From: Myxococcales bacterium
Lineage (GTDB): Bacteria > Myxococcota_A > Polyangia > Polyangiales > Polyangiaceae
Length of the DNA: 54,012 nucleotides
Direction: 5' to 3'
NCBI GenBank assembly: GCA_013297655.1
Contig: JAAFHV010000025.1
Location: 2,712-56,723 of the forward strand
The notes below the pieces were generated by a model that saw nothing but the letters and a program-made list of their open reading frames with translations, made no database searches and had not been told where the DNA came from. The position numbers and the translations under genes are program-made. Shown in pieces: positions 1-7,980 of the stretch. Each line of letters opens with the position of its first letter. The stretch's first letter is position 1.

Positions 1-27
1 CCACGCGTCGTTTGGCTGCGGAAGCGC

Positions 28-3000
28 TCAGGCGCCGTCGAGCACGCGCTTGAGGCTCTTCGGCAAAAGATCGTAGGCCTCGGCGGCGGCGACGAGGCCC
101 GCGTTCTGCGCGACGTTGACGAGGAACTCGCGACCGTACGGCGTGCCTCGGAGCCCGTCGACCCGAAGCACGAGGCGCGGCATCGCACGTTCGATCGCGT
201 CCTTCGCCTCGCGAAGCCTCCCCAAGTCGACGTACGTGTCGTGGAGGGCGAGGAACGCGGGCGCTTCGTTCAGGAGCGAAGGTGAGCCGTCCTCGAGTAG
301 GGTCACCGCTTCGAGCGCGAGCTCGTGTGCGCGTTGCGGCTCGCCGAGTCGGCGCTCCGCTTCGGCCCAGACCCCGAGCGCGACGGGCACGAGGTCGAGC
401 ATCCTCGTCGAGCGGTACGCCCCCGCGGCGGTTCGGAGGAGGACACGCGCGCGCTCGACGTCGGACAGCTCGGCGCTGCGAAGGAGCTCGACCCCGCGGT
501 AGTAGAGCACCCCGAGCGTCGCGCGATCGTGAGGAACCCACCCACCGGACGCGGCGCCATCGGCGATGCGGCGCGGCTCCGCGAGCATCTCCGCGACGTC
601 GTCTTGGCCGCCGTAGGTGGACGCCCAGCAGAGCAGGATCATCTGCCCGTGGCGCACCACTCCCGCGCCGCCGACCGCTTGCCCGAGGGCGATGCCCGCG
701 TCGATCGCGAGGCGGGCTTCGGCGCGCGCGCCGACCGTCGTGAGCGCGAAGCCCACGTTGATCGTGAGCATCGCTTCTTGTGTCTTGAGACCCGCCTCGC
801 ACGCCGCTTGCGCAGCGCTTCGTCGCGCCTCGAGCGCCGCACCCACCTCGCCGCGCGCTTGGCGTACGACGGCGAGGGTCTGCCACGCGTCGACCGCGGC
901 GGCAGGGATCCGCTGACGCGCCGCGATCTCGAGCAGCTCCTCCGCCACGTCCGCGGCGCGATCGAGCTCACCGCCGAAGGCCGATCGCGACGCGAGCACC
1001 GCAGCGCTCTTCGCTTCTTCGTCGAAAAGCCCCAGCTTTCTCGCGGACTTACGAACCTCTTCGAGGCCCTGCGACGTGTCCGGTAGACCGCCTTTGGCGT
1101 CCTCGTAACGAAGCTTCGCGCCGAGCCAGCGCACCTCGCTCGCGGCGTCGAACTTGGCGTCCTCCATCGCCGCGATCGCGGTCTCGCGGTCGGCGGCGCG
1201 AGGGTCGAGGCGCACGTGAGCTTCGTCGAGGAGCTGCGCGCGAACGAACTGGGTCGGCTTGTCCTCCGCGAACGCGAGGGCCTTCTCCGCGAACGACGCG
1301 GCGTCGGCGTGGGCGCTCGTCGCGAGGGCGCGTCGCGCCGCGCGCTCGAGGAACGTGGCGGCCTCTTTGGGTTTTCCGCCGAGCTCGAGGTGGCGCGCCA
1401 CCGTCGCGTCGTCCTCGCCCATCTTGGCGAGCCAAAGGCCGGCCTTGGCGTGCAGATCGTGGAGATCGTCCTCCCCGAGCGACGCGTAGGCGACCTCGCG
1501 GGTGAGCGCGTGCTTGAAGGCCCACTCGCGCGTGTCGCGGAACCGCGAGCTCGCTTGTTCGACCAGGAGCTCCGCCGCCCCGAGCGCGCGCAAGGCCTCG
1601 TGCCCTCCGCGAACTCCGAGCGCTTCGAGCCCGGCGTCCCAGCCTTGGAGGCCGAACACCGAGAGGCGCGCGACGGACTCGCGGAGATCCTCGTCGAGCG
1701 CGTCGAGGTGCACTTGAATCGCCGCTTCGATCGTGAGCGCACCGGTCGCGTCGCGCCCTTGCGCCGCGAGACGCGAGAGCTCCTCCGCAAACAGGGGCGA
1801 GCCCGACGCCTGCGCGGCGATCGCCTCCAAAAGAGCCTCGCCGCTCTCTCCGAGGGCGCGCTCGCCGAGCATTGCCTTCGCGATCGCGCGCACGGTCCGC
1901 TTCGCGAGCGGCCGGAGCTCGATCCGCACGTGATCGCGGCCCGAGAAGCGCTTCCCGTTCTCACGGACGAACGCGGGGCGCGCGCTGATGAGCACGCAGA
2001 ACGGGTGCTTCACCGCGCGCCCCATCACGTGGTCGAGCCAGGCGAGGCTCTCCGAGTCGGCCCACTGCGCGTCCTCGAGGGCGAGCAACAGCGGGGCGCG
2101 CGCGGTGGAGCTCAGGGTGGCCTCGGTGAGCGCGAGCCAAAGGGCGTCGCGCGCGCCACGAATGTCGACCGACTCGGGGAGCGCCTCGTTCGTGAGGAGC
2201 CTCCCGAGCAAATCGCGTTGCAGCGAGTCGAACTGGGCGGGCCGATGAGGGATCAGCGCCGAGAGCGCGTCCATCAAGTCGTCGCGGCTCGCGCCTTTCG
2301 TGAGCCCGGTGAGGGCGCGCGCGATGTCGCTCATGACCCCGAGCGCTTGGCCCTTCGAGAACGACTCGCAGCGCACGAGGGCGAGCTTCGGCGACAGCGG
2401 ATGAGAGCCGATGCCCGCGAGCGCTTCACGAACGAGCCTTGTTTTTCCGATCCCGGGTAGGCCCGTGACGGTGATGAGGATCGCGGTCTTGTCATCGGCG
2501 CTGCGCTCGAAGCCGGACATGATCTGCGCGAGCTCGGCCTCGCGGCCCACGAACGGCGCGCCGCCGACGAGCTCGCGACGCGCGACGACCGCGTTGCCGA
2601 CGACCGCGGTTCCGTCGGCGCGGAGCAAAAACTCGTAGCGACCGCGGGCGAGCTCGCTCGTGGTCGTGTCGGCGAGGACCTGGCCACGACGTGCGTCGCG
2701 CGCGAGGGCCGCGGCGCGGTCGACCACTTCGCCGGTGGGCTTCGTGCGATCGATCCGCGACCTTCCGGTCGCGATCCCGACCGCGGAGTTGGTCTTCGCG
2801 AGGCGCATGCCCAAATCGAGGGCGCGCGCGGCTTCGTCCCCGAGGGTCTTTTGTACGCCGAAGTGCGCGACGATCGCGTCGCCGCCGAGCTCCGTCGCTT
2901 CGGCTCCGCGCGCACGGAGGTGCGAGAGCAGGCGATGGCGCGCGGGCCCCTTCGGGACGAACGTGGCCAAGATGCTCGTGACGAGGCGCTGCCCACCGAG

Positions 3001-3948
3001 GCCGCGCGAGGTGGAGAGCACGATGCTCCCGATGCTCATCGGCGGCTCGGTGCTCGTGTCGAACGCGCTCTGCGCCTCCGGGCTCTCGAGGTCGGCGCGG
3101 ATGCGGCGAAGCTCGCGCGACACGTCGGCCGCGCTCGACGGGCGCTCGTCGGGGAACGTGGAGAGGAGCTGGCCGATGAGCTCGTCGAGGGCGAGAGGCG
3201 CGTCGGGGAAGAGCTCGCGGAGGCGCGGGGCAGGGGTGGTCACCAGCTTCGCGAGGACCGCGATCGGCGTCGGCCCTACGTGAGGTGGTCGTCCGGTCAG
3301 CATCTCGAAGAGGGTCGCGCCGAGGCTGTAGATGTCGGACCGAATGTCGACCTCCGACTCGCCGCGCGCCTGCTCGGGCGCCATGTAGGCGGGGGTCCCC
3401 ACGATCGCGCCGGTCTTGGTGAGGCGCGCGTCTTCGGCGCTCGCGACCCCGAAGTCCACGAGCTTGATGGTCATTTCGCCGACTTGATTTTCGCCGGAGC
3501 CCACGAGGAACACGTTCGAGGGCTTCACGTCGCGGTGCACGATCCCGTGCTCGTGCGCGTTCGCGAGCGCATCGGACACTTGCGCGGCGATGTCGATCGC
3601 TTCTGCGACGGTGACCGGTTTGCGCTTTTGGCGCTGCGCGATGTCTTCCCCTTCGAGCCACTCCATCGCGACGAACGGCTGGCCCTCGTCGAGCTGGCCG
3701 AACGCGACGACCTTCACGATCCCGGGCGACGAGAGCCCCGCCAAGATGCGGCCCTCGCGCGCAAATCGAGCTTCTTCGCCCGCATCGACGCCGGAGATCG
3801 CGATGACCTTGAGCGCCACGGTCTGCGCCGTGATCCGATCGAGGGCGCGGAACACGATGCCGACGCCGCCGCGGCCCACCTCGCGCTCGATGACGAAGCG
3901 CCCGCCCATCACCAGCGCCGAGTCCGGGCTCTCCCCCAAGCCCATCAT
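28..3948 (-). CDS. Ser/Thr protein kinase fused to cyclase-like, AAA ATPase and TPR regions
   Basis: A 1306-residue cytosolic multidomain signalling protein. An N-terminal Hanks-type kinase (about residues 18-285) has the Gly loop GRGGVG at 25-30, the ATP lysine at 47, HRDVKPSN at 138-145, DFG at 165-167 and APE at 190-192, so it should be active. Residues about 305-455 resemble a class III nucleotidyl-cyclase fold but I see no convincing catalytic motif. A STAND/AAA-type ATPase follows, with Walker A GLPGIGKT at 496-503 and Walker B at about 620-631 (LALEDAQWAD). The rest is helical and TPR-like. This architecture is common in myxobacteria; its substrate cannot be read from sequence. It starts inside the rlmE stop region (ATGATG, 4-bp overlap), so translation is probably coupled. 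The second Met is an equally possible start. Confidence 0.93.
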   Translation of the reverse strand: MMGLGESPDSALVMGGRFVIEREVGRGGVGIVFRALDRITAQTVALKVIAISGVDAGEEARFAREGRILAGLSSPGIVKVVAFGQLDEGQPFVAMEWLEGEDIAQRQKRKPVTVAEAIDIAAQVSDALANAHEHGIVHRDVKPSNVFLVGSGENQVGEMTIKLVDFGVASAEDARLTKTGAIVGTPAYMAPEQARGESEVDIRSDIYSLGATLFEMLTGRPPHVGPTPIAVLAKLVTTPAPRLRELFPDAPLALDELIGQLLSTFPDERPSSAADVSRELRRIRADLESPEAQSAFDTSTEPPMSIGSIVLSTSRGLGGQRLVTSILATFVPKGPARHRLLSHLRARGAEATELGGDAIVAHFGVQKTLGDEAARALDLGMRLAKTNSAVGIATGRSRIDRTKPTGEVVDRAAALARDARRGQVLADTTTSELARGRYEFLLRADGTAVVGNAVVARRELVGGAPFVGREAELAQIMSGFERSADDKTAILITVTGLPGIGKTRLVREALAGIGSHPLSPKLALVRCESFSKGQALGVMSDIARALTGLTKGASRDDLMDALSALIPHRPAQFDSLQRDLLGRLLTNEALPESVDIRGARDALWLALTEATLSSTARAPLLLALEDAQWADSESLAWLDHVMGRAVKHPFCVLISARPAFVRENGKRFSGRDHVRIELRPLAKRTVRAIAKAMLGERALGESGEALLEAIAAQASGSPLFAEELSRLAAQGRDATGALTIEAAIQVHLDALDEDLRESVARLSVFGLQGWDAGLEALGVRGGHEALRALGAAELLVEQASSRFRDTREWAFKHALTREVAYASLGEDDLHDLHAKAGLWLAKMGEDDATVARHLELGGKPKEAATFLERAARRALATSAHADAASFAEKALAFAEDKPTQFVRAQLLDEAHVRLDPRAADRETAIAAMEDAKFDAASEVRWLGAKLRYEDAKGGLPDTSQGLEEVRKSARKLGLFDEEAKSAAVLASRSAFGGELDRAADVAEELLEIAARQRIPAAAVDAWQTLAVVRQARGEVGAALEARRSAAQAACEAGLKTQEAMLTINVGFALTTVGARAEARLAIDAGIALGQAVGGAGVVRHGQMILLCWASTYGGQDDVAEMLAEPRRIADGAASGGWVPHDRATLGVLYYRGVELLRSAELSDVERARVLLRTAAGAYRSTRMLDLVPVALGVWAEAERRLGEPQRAHELALEAVTLLEDGSPSLLNEAPAFLALHDTYVDLGRLREAKDAIERAMPRLVLRVDGLRGTPYGREFLVNVAQNAGLVAAAEAYDLLPKSLKRVLDGA

Positions 3949-4583
3949 CGTGGAGCCTCTGCGTTTTTCTCGGGGAGTGACGTGGCTCTGCGGTCCTCGC
4001 CGAGGAGGAACACCTCGTAGCTGTTCGCGCGAACGCCCTCGGGTCGCAAGGTGCGCTCCTTCGAGAAGTGCCGCTTCACCGCCGCCTGCGCGAGCGTGAA
4101 ATCCTCGCCCATGAAGATCTTGCCGACGAACGCGCCGCCCGGCTTGAGGAGCGCGACCGCCACGTCGAGCGCGCGCATGAACAAATCGAAGCTCCGCGTC
4201 TGGTCGCTCAGCCGGTTGCCGGTCGTGTTCGGGGCCATGTCCGATAGGACGACGTCGTAGGGCGAAAACTTCGACAGCGCCTCGGTCTCGAGCGAAAGAG
4301 CGTCACCGATGAAGAACTCGGCGTACGGCGGGAGCGCTACCTCGAGCGGCTTCAGGTCCATGGCGAGCAGGTGCCCTTTCGCGCCGATGCGTTGGGCAGC
4401 ATAGAGGGACCAGCTCCCCGGCGAGGCTCCCAAATCGAGGACACGCTGGCCCTGTCGCAAGAGCCGCACCCGGTGATCGATCTCCTCGAGCTTGAAGACG
4501 CTGCGCGCGGGGTAGCCCGCTTTTTTCGCCTCGGCGGTGAAGTGATCCTGGCCTTTGTAAGGGTTTTTACGCTTCACGTGCAC
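3945..4583 (-). CDS. rlmE: 23S rRNA (uridine-2'-O-)-methyltransferase RlmE/RrmJ
   Basis: Methylates the ribose of the A-loop uridine (U2552 in E. coli numbering) of 23S rRNA with SAM, in a late step of large-subunit assembly. Numbered from a Met at 4691, the protein shows the SAM motif DLGASPGSW at 86-94 and the K-D-K-E tetrad K67 (VFKLEEI), D151 (LSDMAPNTTG), K191 (GKIF) and E226 (SYEVF). The frame stays open to 4691, but the extra 36 residues do not look like RlmE. I therefore place the start at the GTG at 4583 (protein begins VHVKRKNPYKGQD), where family members normally start; no strong ribosome-binding site decides this. The stop overlaps the downstream kinase start by 4 bp. The function is well supported and the start is tentative. 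Confidence 0.92.
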   Translation of the reverse strand: MHVKRKNPYKGQDHFTAEAKKAGYPARSVFKLEEIDHRVRLLRQGQRVLDLGASPGSWSLYAAQRIGAKGHLLAMDLKPLEVALPPYAEFFIGDALSLETEALSKFSPYDVVLSDMAPNTTGNRLSDQTRSFDLFMRALDVAVALLKPGGAFVGKIFMGEDFTLAQAAVKRHFSKERTLRPEGVRANSYEVFLLGEDRRATSLPEKNAEAPR

Positions 4584-4826
4584 GCCCTTCGCTCGCTGCG
4601 CTCGGTCGGCATAGGCATCCCGTTCGCCTCCGGCTTCACTCGCATGTTCGCTCCGCAACGCGTGGGCGGCCTGCCCCACGAACACCAGCACGCCGCGATC
4701 CCATGGACCGGGGCCGAGGATCGAAACCGATCCACGGCCTCCCTCTTGTCGCCCCTTTCGTCGCGAAAATCACGGCATTTCTCGTTGGCCCCGCCGTTGC
4801 AATCCGTGGGAGCACGAGGTGTCGTC

Positions 4827-5003
4827 GTGACCATCAAGAGCCTTTTCCACGTCAAGTCGCGCTCGATTCGTCCCGCCCCGGCGAAGGATCCGGTCCCCGG
4901 CGAGGCCGTGGACGTCGCGGTCGAGTGGGAACAAGACCGCCCTCTTCGCGGCGTCTCGGAGGCTTCTTGGTCGCGCTCGCGCGGCTGGTCTACGGAAGAC
5001 TGA
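4827..5003 (+). CDS. possible small hypothetical protein (58 aa)
   Basis: A GTG-initiated frame preceded by a GAGGTG ribosome-binding-like sequence five bases upstream. The product begins VTIKSLFHVKSRSI and contains an acidic stretch EAVDVAVEWEQD. The first two thirds have the GC-rich third positions expected of coding DNA; the C-terminus is Ser/Arg-rich and looks like noise. No family is recognised. The rest of the interval 4584-5113 shows nothing convincing. It may be a remnant or a spurious frame. Confidence 0.3.
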   Translation: MTIKSLFHVKSRSIRPAPAKDPVPGEAVDVAVEWEQDRPLRGVSEASWSRSRGWSTED

Positions 5004-5113
5004 GCTCGGTCGAGGTCGTCGAGCAGGGAGAGAGGGCGCCGCGCACGAGCTCGACGCCCTCGCTTCATTTTTCGCCGCTGCGTCGGCCATAGCCCAGGTC
5101 TGAAACGCGGAAC

Positions 5114-5143
5114 AAAAAAGGCGACGAGCCGGTGCCCGTCGCC
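5114..5143 (-). terminator. rho-independent terminator of the 5167-5778 gene
   Basis: On the minus strand a perfect 7-bp stem (GGCGACG / CGTCGCC at 5137-5143 and 5120-5126) is followed directly by six T. It lies 24 bp past the stop of the exported-protein gene. Confidence 0.85.
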
Positions 5144-5166
5144 CTCGCGTCATGACGGCTCAGCCC

Positions 5167-5778
5167 TCAGAACGTGCCGACGACGCCCACGCTCCCAGGC
5201 CCGAACACGGGAGTGATGTTGATCTTCGCGAGGTCGTTTCGGACCGCGATCGTCTTCGGGGCGGCGAGGCCAGTGATGAGCATCGCGGCGCCGGCGGCCT
5301 GGGCGAGCCCGTCGATGACGAGGATGACCTTTCCGGATTGGCTCCCCGTCTCGCCGAGGTACATGAACGGGCCGGCGACCGGGACGTAGAGCACGCCCGC
5401 GTTGCCGCTGCTGGTGTCGTTGATCGCCGCAGCCGTGAGCGCGGTGAGGATGTACATGCTGCCGAACGTGACGGCGCCGCCGATGACGAGCCCTTTGCGA
5501 ATGCGGGTCTCGAGGTGGTAGCCGGGCGGCGGCGTGCGCTCGTCGTCCCAGTCCATGTGCGCGGGGCCGGACATGGCGATGCTCTGCGGCACGTACGAGG
5601 GCTGCGTCTGCTGAGCGAGCGGAGTGGGGTACTGGCCGTTCGCGTTCGGTTGAACGACAACGACTTGAGGAGGCTGCTGCTGCTCGGGGCCGGTGGCCGA
5701 CTGGGCCTGGGCGACACTGGGCAGCGCGGCGAGGGTAAGCGAGGCGGCGGTGAGGGCGAGGAAGGAGCGGAATTTCAT
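5167..5778 (-). CDS. exported hypothetical protein with two hydrophobic segments
   Basis: 203 residues. The N-terminus MKFRSFLALTAASLTLAALP followed by SVAQAQS is a clear Sec signal peptide with an AxA cleavage site near residue 25. A Gln/Pro-rich linker (about 26-75) precedes two hydrophobic stretches (about 96-115 and 150-170), so the mature protein is likely membrane-attached or membrane-embedded. No catalytic motif or family is recognised. It is a single-gene unit with its own strong terminator and an AT-richer upstream region than usual for this window, suggesting its own promoter. Function unknown. Confidence 0.8.
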   Translation of the reverse strand: MKFRSFLALTAASLTLAALPSVAQAQSATGPEQQQPPQVVVVQPNANGQYPTPLAQQTQPSYVPQSIAMSGPAHMDWDDERTPPPGYHLETRIRKGLVIGGAVTFGSMYILTALTAAAINDTSSGNAGVLYVPVAGPFMYLGETGSQSGKVILVIDGLAQAAGAAMLITGLAAPKTIAVRNDLAKINITPVFGPGSVGVVGTF

Positions 5779-5879
5779 GGGCAGTCCGATCCTATGCGAT
5801 CGGCGTGCCGGTGAAAGATCGACCTGCAGGCCTTGATTTTTAGCGGAATCGTGATTGTTACGGCGATGTTAGCTCGCAG

Positions 5880-5896
5880 TGTGACCGTTCCATCAC
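5880..5896. promoter_or_regulatory. imperfect palindrome, possible operator
   Basis: TGTGACCGTTCCATCAC carries GTGA/TCAC half-sites separated by 8 bp, about 100 bp upstream of the exported-protein gene at 5778, in a locally AT-richer stretch (about 5830-5920). The spacing does not match the classical CRP site. Its role is a guess. Confidence 0.22.
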
Positions 5897-5951
5897 GGTT
5901 CTACTGTCTGTTTCGTCACAGCCTCGAGCCTGCCAGGGAAGGCAGAGAGCG

Positions 5952-5991
5952 AAAAAACGAGAACGCCCCACACGAGCCGTGCGGGGCGTTC
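5952..5991 (-). terminator. rho-independent terminator after rplC
   Basis: The minus strand forms a 9-bp perfect stem (GAACGCCCC / GGGGCGTTC at 5983-5991 and 5961-5969), extended by GCAC/GTGT-like pairing, then TCG and a run of six T (5952-5957). It ends the rplC transcript, so no other ribosomal gene follows in the operon. Confidence 0.88.
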
Positions 5992-6017
5992 GACGATGGT
6001 CGCTGACGAACCTGCGA

Positions 6018-6683
6018 TCAGCCGCCGCGCTTGATGCGCTTCTTCACGGCGTGACGAACGGTGACGATGCCGGACTTGGAGCCGGGGATGCCGCCCTCGA
6101 TGAGGAGGAGGCCCTTCTCGGCGTCGACGCGGGCGATCTTGAGGTTCAACACGCTCACGGTCTCGTTGCCGTACTGTCCGCCCATCTTGAGGTTGGGGAG
6201 GGTACGACCGGGGGTCATGTTGGTACCGATCGAGCCACCGTGACGGCGGTACTCGTGCGTGCCGTGCGTCTGCACGCCGCCCGCGAAGTTCCAGCGGCGC
6301 ATGACGCCGGTGAAGCCGCGGCCGCGGGTGACGCCCTGCGCGTCGATGAACTGGCCCTCGGTGAAGACCTCGTCGAGCTTCACGGTCGCGCCGATCTCGA
6401 ATTTGGCGGCGAACTCGGCCTCGCAGCGGAGCTCACGGACGACGCGCTTGGGGGCGACGTTGGCCTTCTTGAAGGCGCCCATCTCGGGCTTGGTGACGTG
6501 CTTCTCTTTCACGTCGTCGAAGCCGTAGATGAGGGCGGTGTAGCCGTCCTTCTCGACGGTGCGCTTGCCGACGACGACGAGCGGGGCCGCCTTCACGACG
6601 CACACGCGCTTCACGGTGCCATCGGGGGTGAAGTACTGGGTAAAGCCGATTTTTTCGCCGATGACGCCGGGCTGCGTATTCAT
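6018..6683 (-). CDS. rplC: 50S ribosomal protein L3
   Basis: A 221-residue L3 protein, one of the first proteins bound to 23S rRNA. Core motifs are present: TRGRGFTGVMRRWNF, HEYRRHGGSIG, MTPGRT and KMGGQYGNE. The frame is open to 6842, but the start is fixed at the ATG at 6683 by the AAGGAAG ribosome-binding site seven bases upstream and by L3 homology. The residue matching E. coli Gln150, the PrmB methylation target, is Met156 here (TNMTPG). L3 normally sits in the S10 operon with rplD, rplW and rplB. Here it is alone, with a terminator just downstream and an unrelated gene upstream. It may be the only copy, moved out of the operon, or a paralogue. Confidence 0.97.
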   Translation of the reverse strand: MNTQPGVIGEKIGFTQYFTPDGTVKRVCVVKAAPLVVVGKRTVEKDGYTALIYGFDDVKEKHVTKPEMGAFKKANVAPKRVVRELRCEAEFAAKFEIGATVKLDEVFTEGQFIDAQGVTRGRGFTGVMRRWNFAGGVQTHGTHEYRRHGGSIGTNMTPGRTLPNLKMGGQYGNETVSVLNLKIARVDAEKGLLLIEGGIPGSKSGIVTVRHAVKKRIKRGG

Positions 6684-6937
6684 GTTCGATCTTCCTTGCG
6701 TACCCCAGAGGATCCCACTTCGGATCGCTGGCCGTTTGGCGTTTTCTCGGGTTTTTGCCCTAAAAACCGGTCCACCAGGGTACGCTGGACCAGGGAGAAG
6801 CTCCACGCCGCGAGCCACCTCGCGGGGCGCGCACCATGTCAAACGGCGGGGTACGCGTCAAGCTCGGCCCGCCCGGAATCTCACTCTCCCGCGACCGCCA
6901 TCGTGACCGTATCGCTCACGGAAGACTCGGCGCGTGA

Positions 6938-7258
6938 TCAGCGAAGCGCGGTGGCGGCGGCGAGCAGCACACCGCCCACGCCGAGCGCGGCGACGAGACC
7001 TGCGGGCATCGCCTTCTTCGTCTTCATGAACGCGGGCAAGAAGCGACCCACGAGCGCGAGCGACACGAGCCCGCTCAGCACCGCGGCGGCGACCGTGCGA
7101 CCGGTGCAGTAAAGACCCGAGGAGGCGAACAGCAGCGCACCAGAGGCGACCCCCGCGACGAGCGACGGTTTGCTCTTCGCCTTCACGAAGCCCATGACGC
7201 CGCCTCCCGCCGCGACGAGACCAAAGACCGCAAAGTACGTCGAGGCGAGGTAGCTCAT
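6938..7258 (-). CDS. TMEM14/UPF0136-family small membrane protein
   Basis: 106 residues in four hydrophobic helices. The Gly-rich pattern of the family is visible: FGLVAAGGGVMGFVKAKSKPSLVAG, then a short Lys/Pro turn and a C-terminal GLVAALGVGGVLL helix. Eukaryotic members transport fatty acids or heme intermediates; bacterial members are uncharacterised. The frame extends to 7738 in the same phase, but that extension overlaps the ABC ATPase gene on the same strand and is Arg-rich, so the ATG at 7258 is taken. It lies 62 bp downstream of the ABC ATPase stop and may share its transcript. Confidence 0.82.
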   Translation of the reverse strand: MSYLASTYFAVFGLVAAGGGVMGFVKAKSKPSLVAGVASGALLFASSGLYCTGRTVAAAVLSGLVSLALVGRFLPAFMKTKKAMPAGLVAALGVGGVLLAAATALR

Positions 7259-7320
7259 CGCCGTTGGATACTCGAGAAGGCACGGCGCGTCTCGCGCGAC
7301 GAGCGCGTGACGGCGGACCT

Positions 7321-7980
7321 TCAGGCGTCGGTGAGCTTGCCCGCCGCCATCGTGTAGCGAGCGTGCGCCGCGTTCGAGAGCCCCTCGTCGTGGGTGACCG
7401 CGATCACGGTCGTCCCCGCTTCGGCCTGCTCTCGAAAGATAGCCGCGATTTCTACTTTGCGCTTCGGATCGAGGGCGCTCGTAGGCTCGTCGAGGAGGAG
7501 CACCTTGGGCTTCAGCACGAGGGCACGCGCGAGCGCGACCCGCTGCGCTTGTCCACCCGAGAGCGACTCCGGCATCGCGGTACGTTTTGGTGCGAGCCCG
7601 AGCCTGTCGAGGGTCGCGTGCGCGCGTGCCTCTGCCTCTTGGGCACCCAGTCCGCAAACGTGGCGGAGGGCGAGCGTCACGTTCGTCGTCACGTCGAGGT
7701 GAGGGAAGAGGTTCGCGTCTTGGAGCACGAGCACACACGCGCGTCGGAGCGCGACCTTCGTCGCCTCGGGCGTCGCGCCCGCCGCGAGGGAAATCCCCGC
7801 GACCGAGACCTTCCCCTTGGCGAACGGCAGGAACCCCGAAAGCACCCGGAGCAACGTCGATTTCCCGGATCCGGACTCGCCGACGAGCGCGGCGAACACG
7901 CCTTTTTCGAGGGTCATCGACACGTCGTCGAGGCGCAGCGTGTCGCCGTCGCGCACCGTCACGTTTTCGATCGTGATCAC
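7321..7980 (-). CDS. amino-acid ABC transporter ATP-binding protein
   Basis: A 219-residue ATPase energising uptake through the permease encoded just upstream. Visible motifs are Walker A GESGSGKST (34-42), Q-loop (VLQDAN, about 86-90), signature LSGGQ (140-144), Walker B LLLDEP (161-166) and H-loop His197. It is short for the GlnQ/HisP family (usually about 240 residues). The GTG start at 7980 overlaps the TGA stop of the permease by 4 bp (GTGA), so translation is coupled and subunit stoichiometry is probably fixed this way. Confidence 0.94.
   Translation of the reverse strand: MITIENVTVRDGDTLRLDDVSMTLEKGVFAALVGESGSGKSTLLRVLSGFLPFAKGKVSVAGISLAAGATPEATKVALRRACVLVLQDANLFPHLDVTTNVTLALRHVCGLGAQEAEARAHATLDRLGLAPKRTAMPESLSGGQAQRVALARALVLKPKVLLLDEPTSALDPKRKVEIAAIFREQAEAGTTVIAVTHDEGLSNAAHARYTMAAGKLTDA

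Noticed and set aside
1216-2460. Long antisense frames across the kinase and other genes
   Set aside because: High GC content leaves many shadow frames open; they are Arg/Ala/Pro-rich and lack any domain signature.
5880-5896. CRP site upstream of the exported protein
   Set aside because: Half-site spacing is 8 rather than 6 bp, so I keep it only as a generic palindrome.
6684-6842. N-terminal extension of rplC by 53 residues
   Set aside because: No L3 similarity, and a clear ribosome-binding site fixes the ATG at 6683.
7259-7738. Extension of the TMEM14-like frame upstream
   Set aside because: Overlaps the ABC ATPase gene on the same strand and has an Arg-rich shadow composition.
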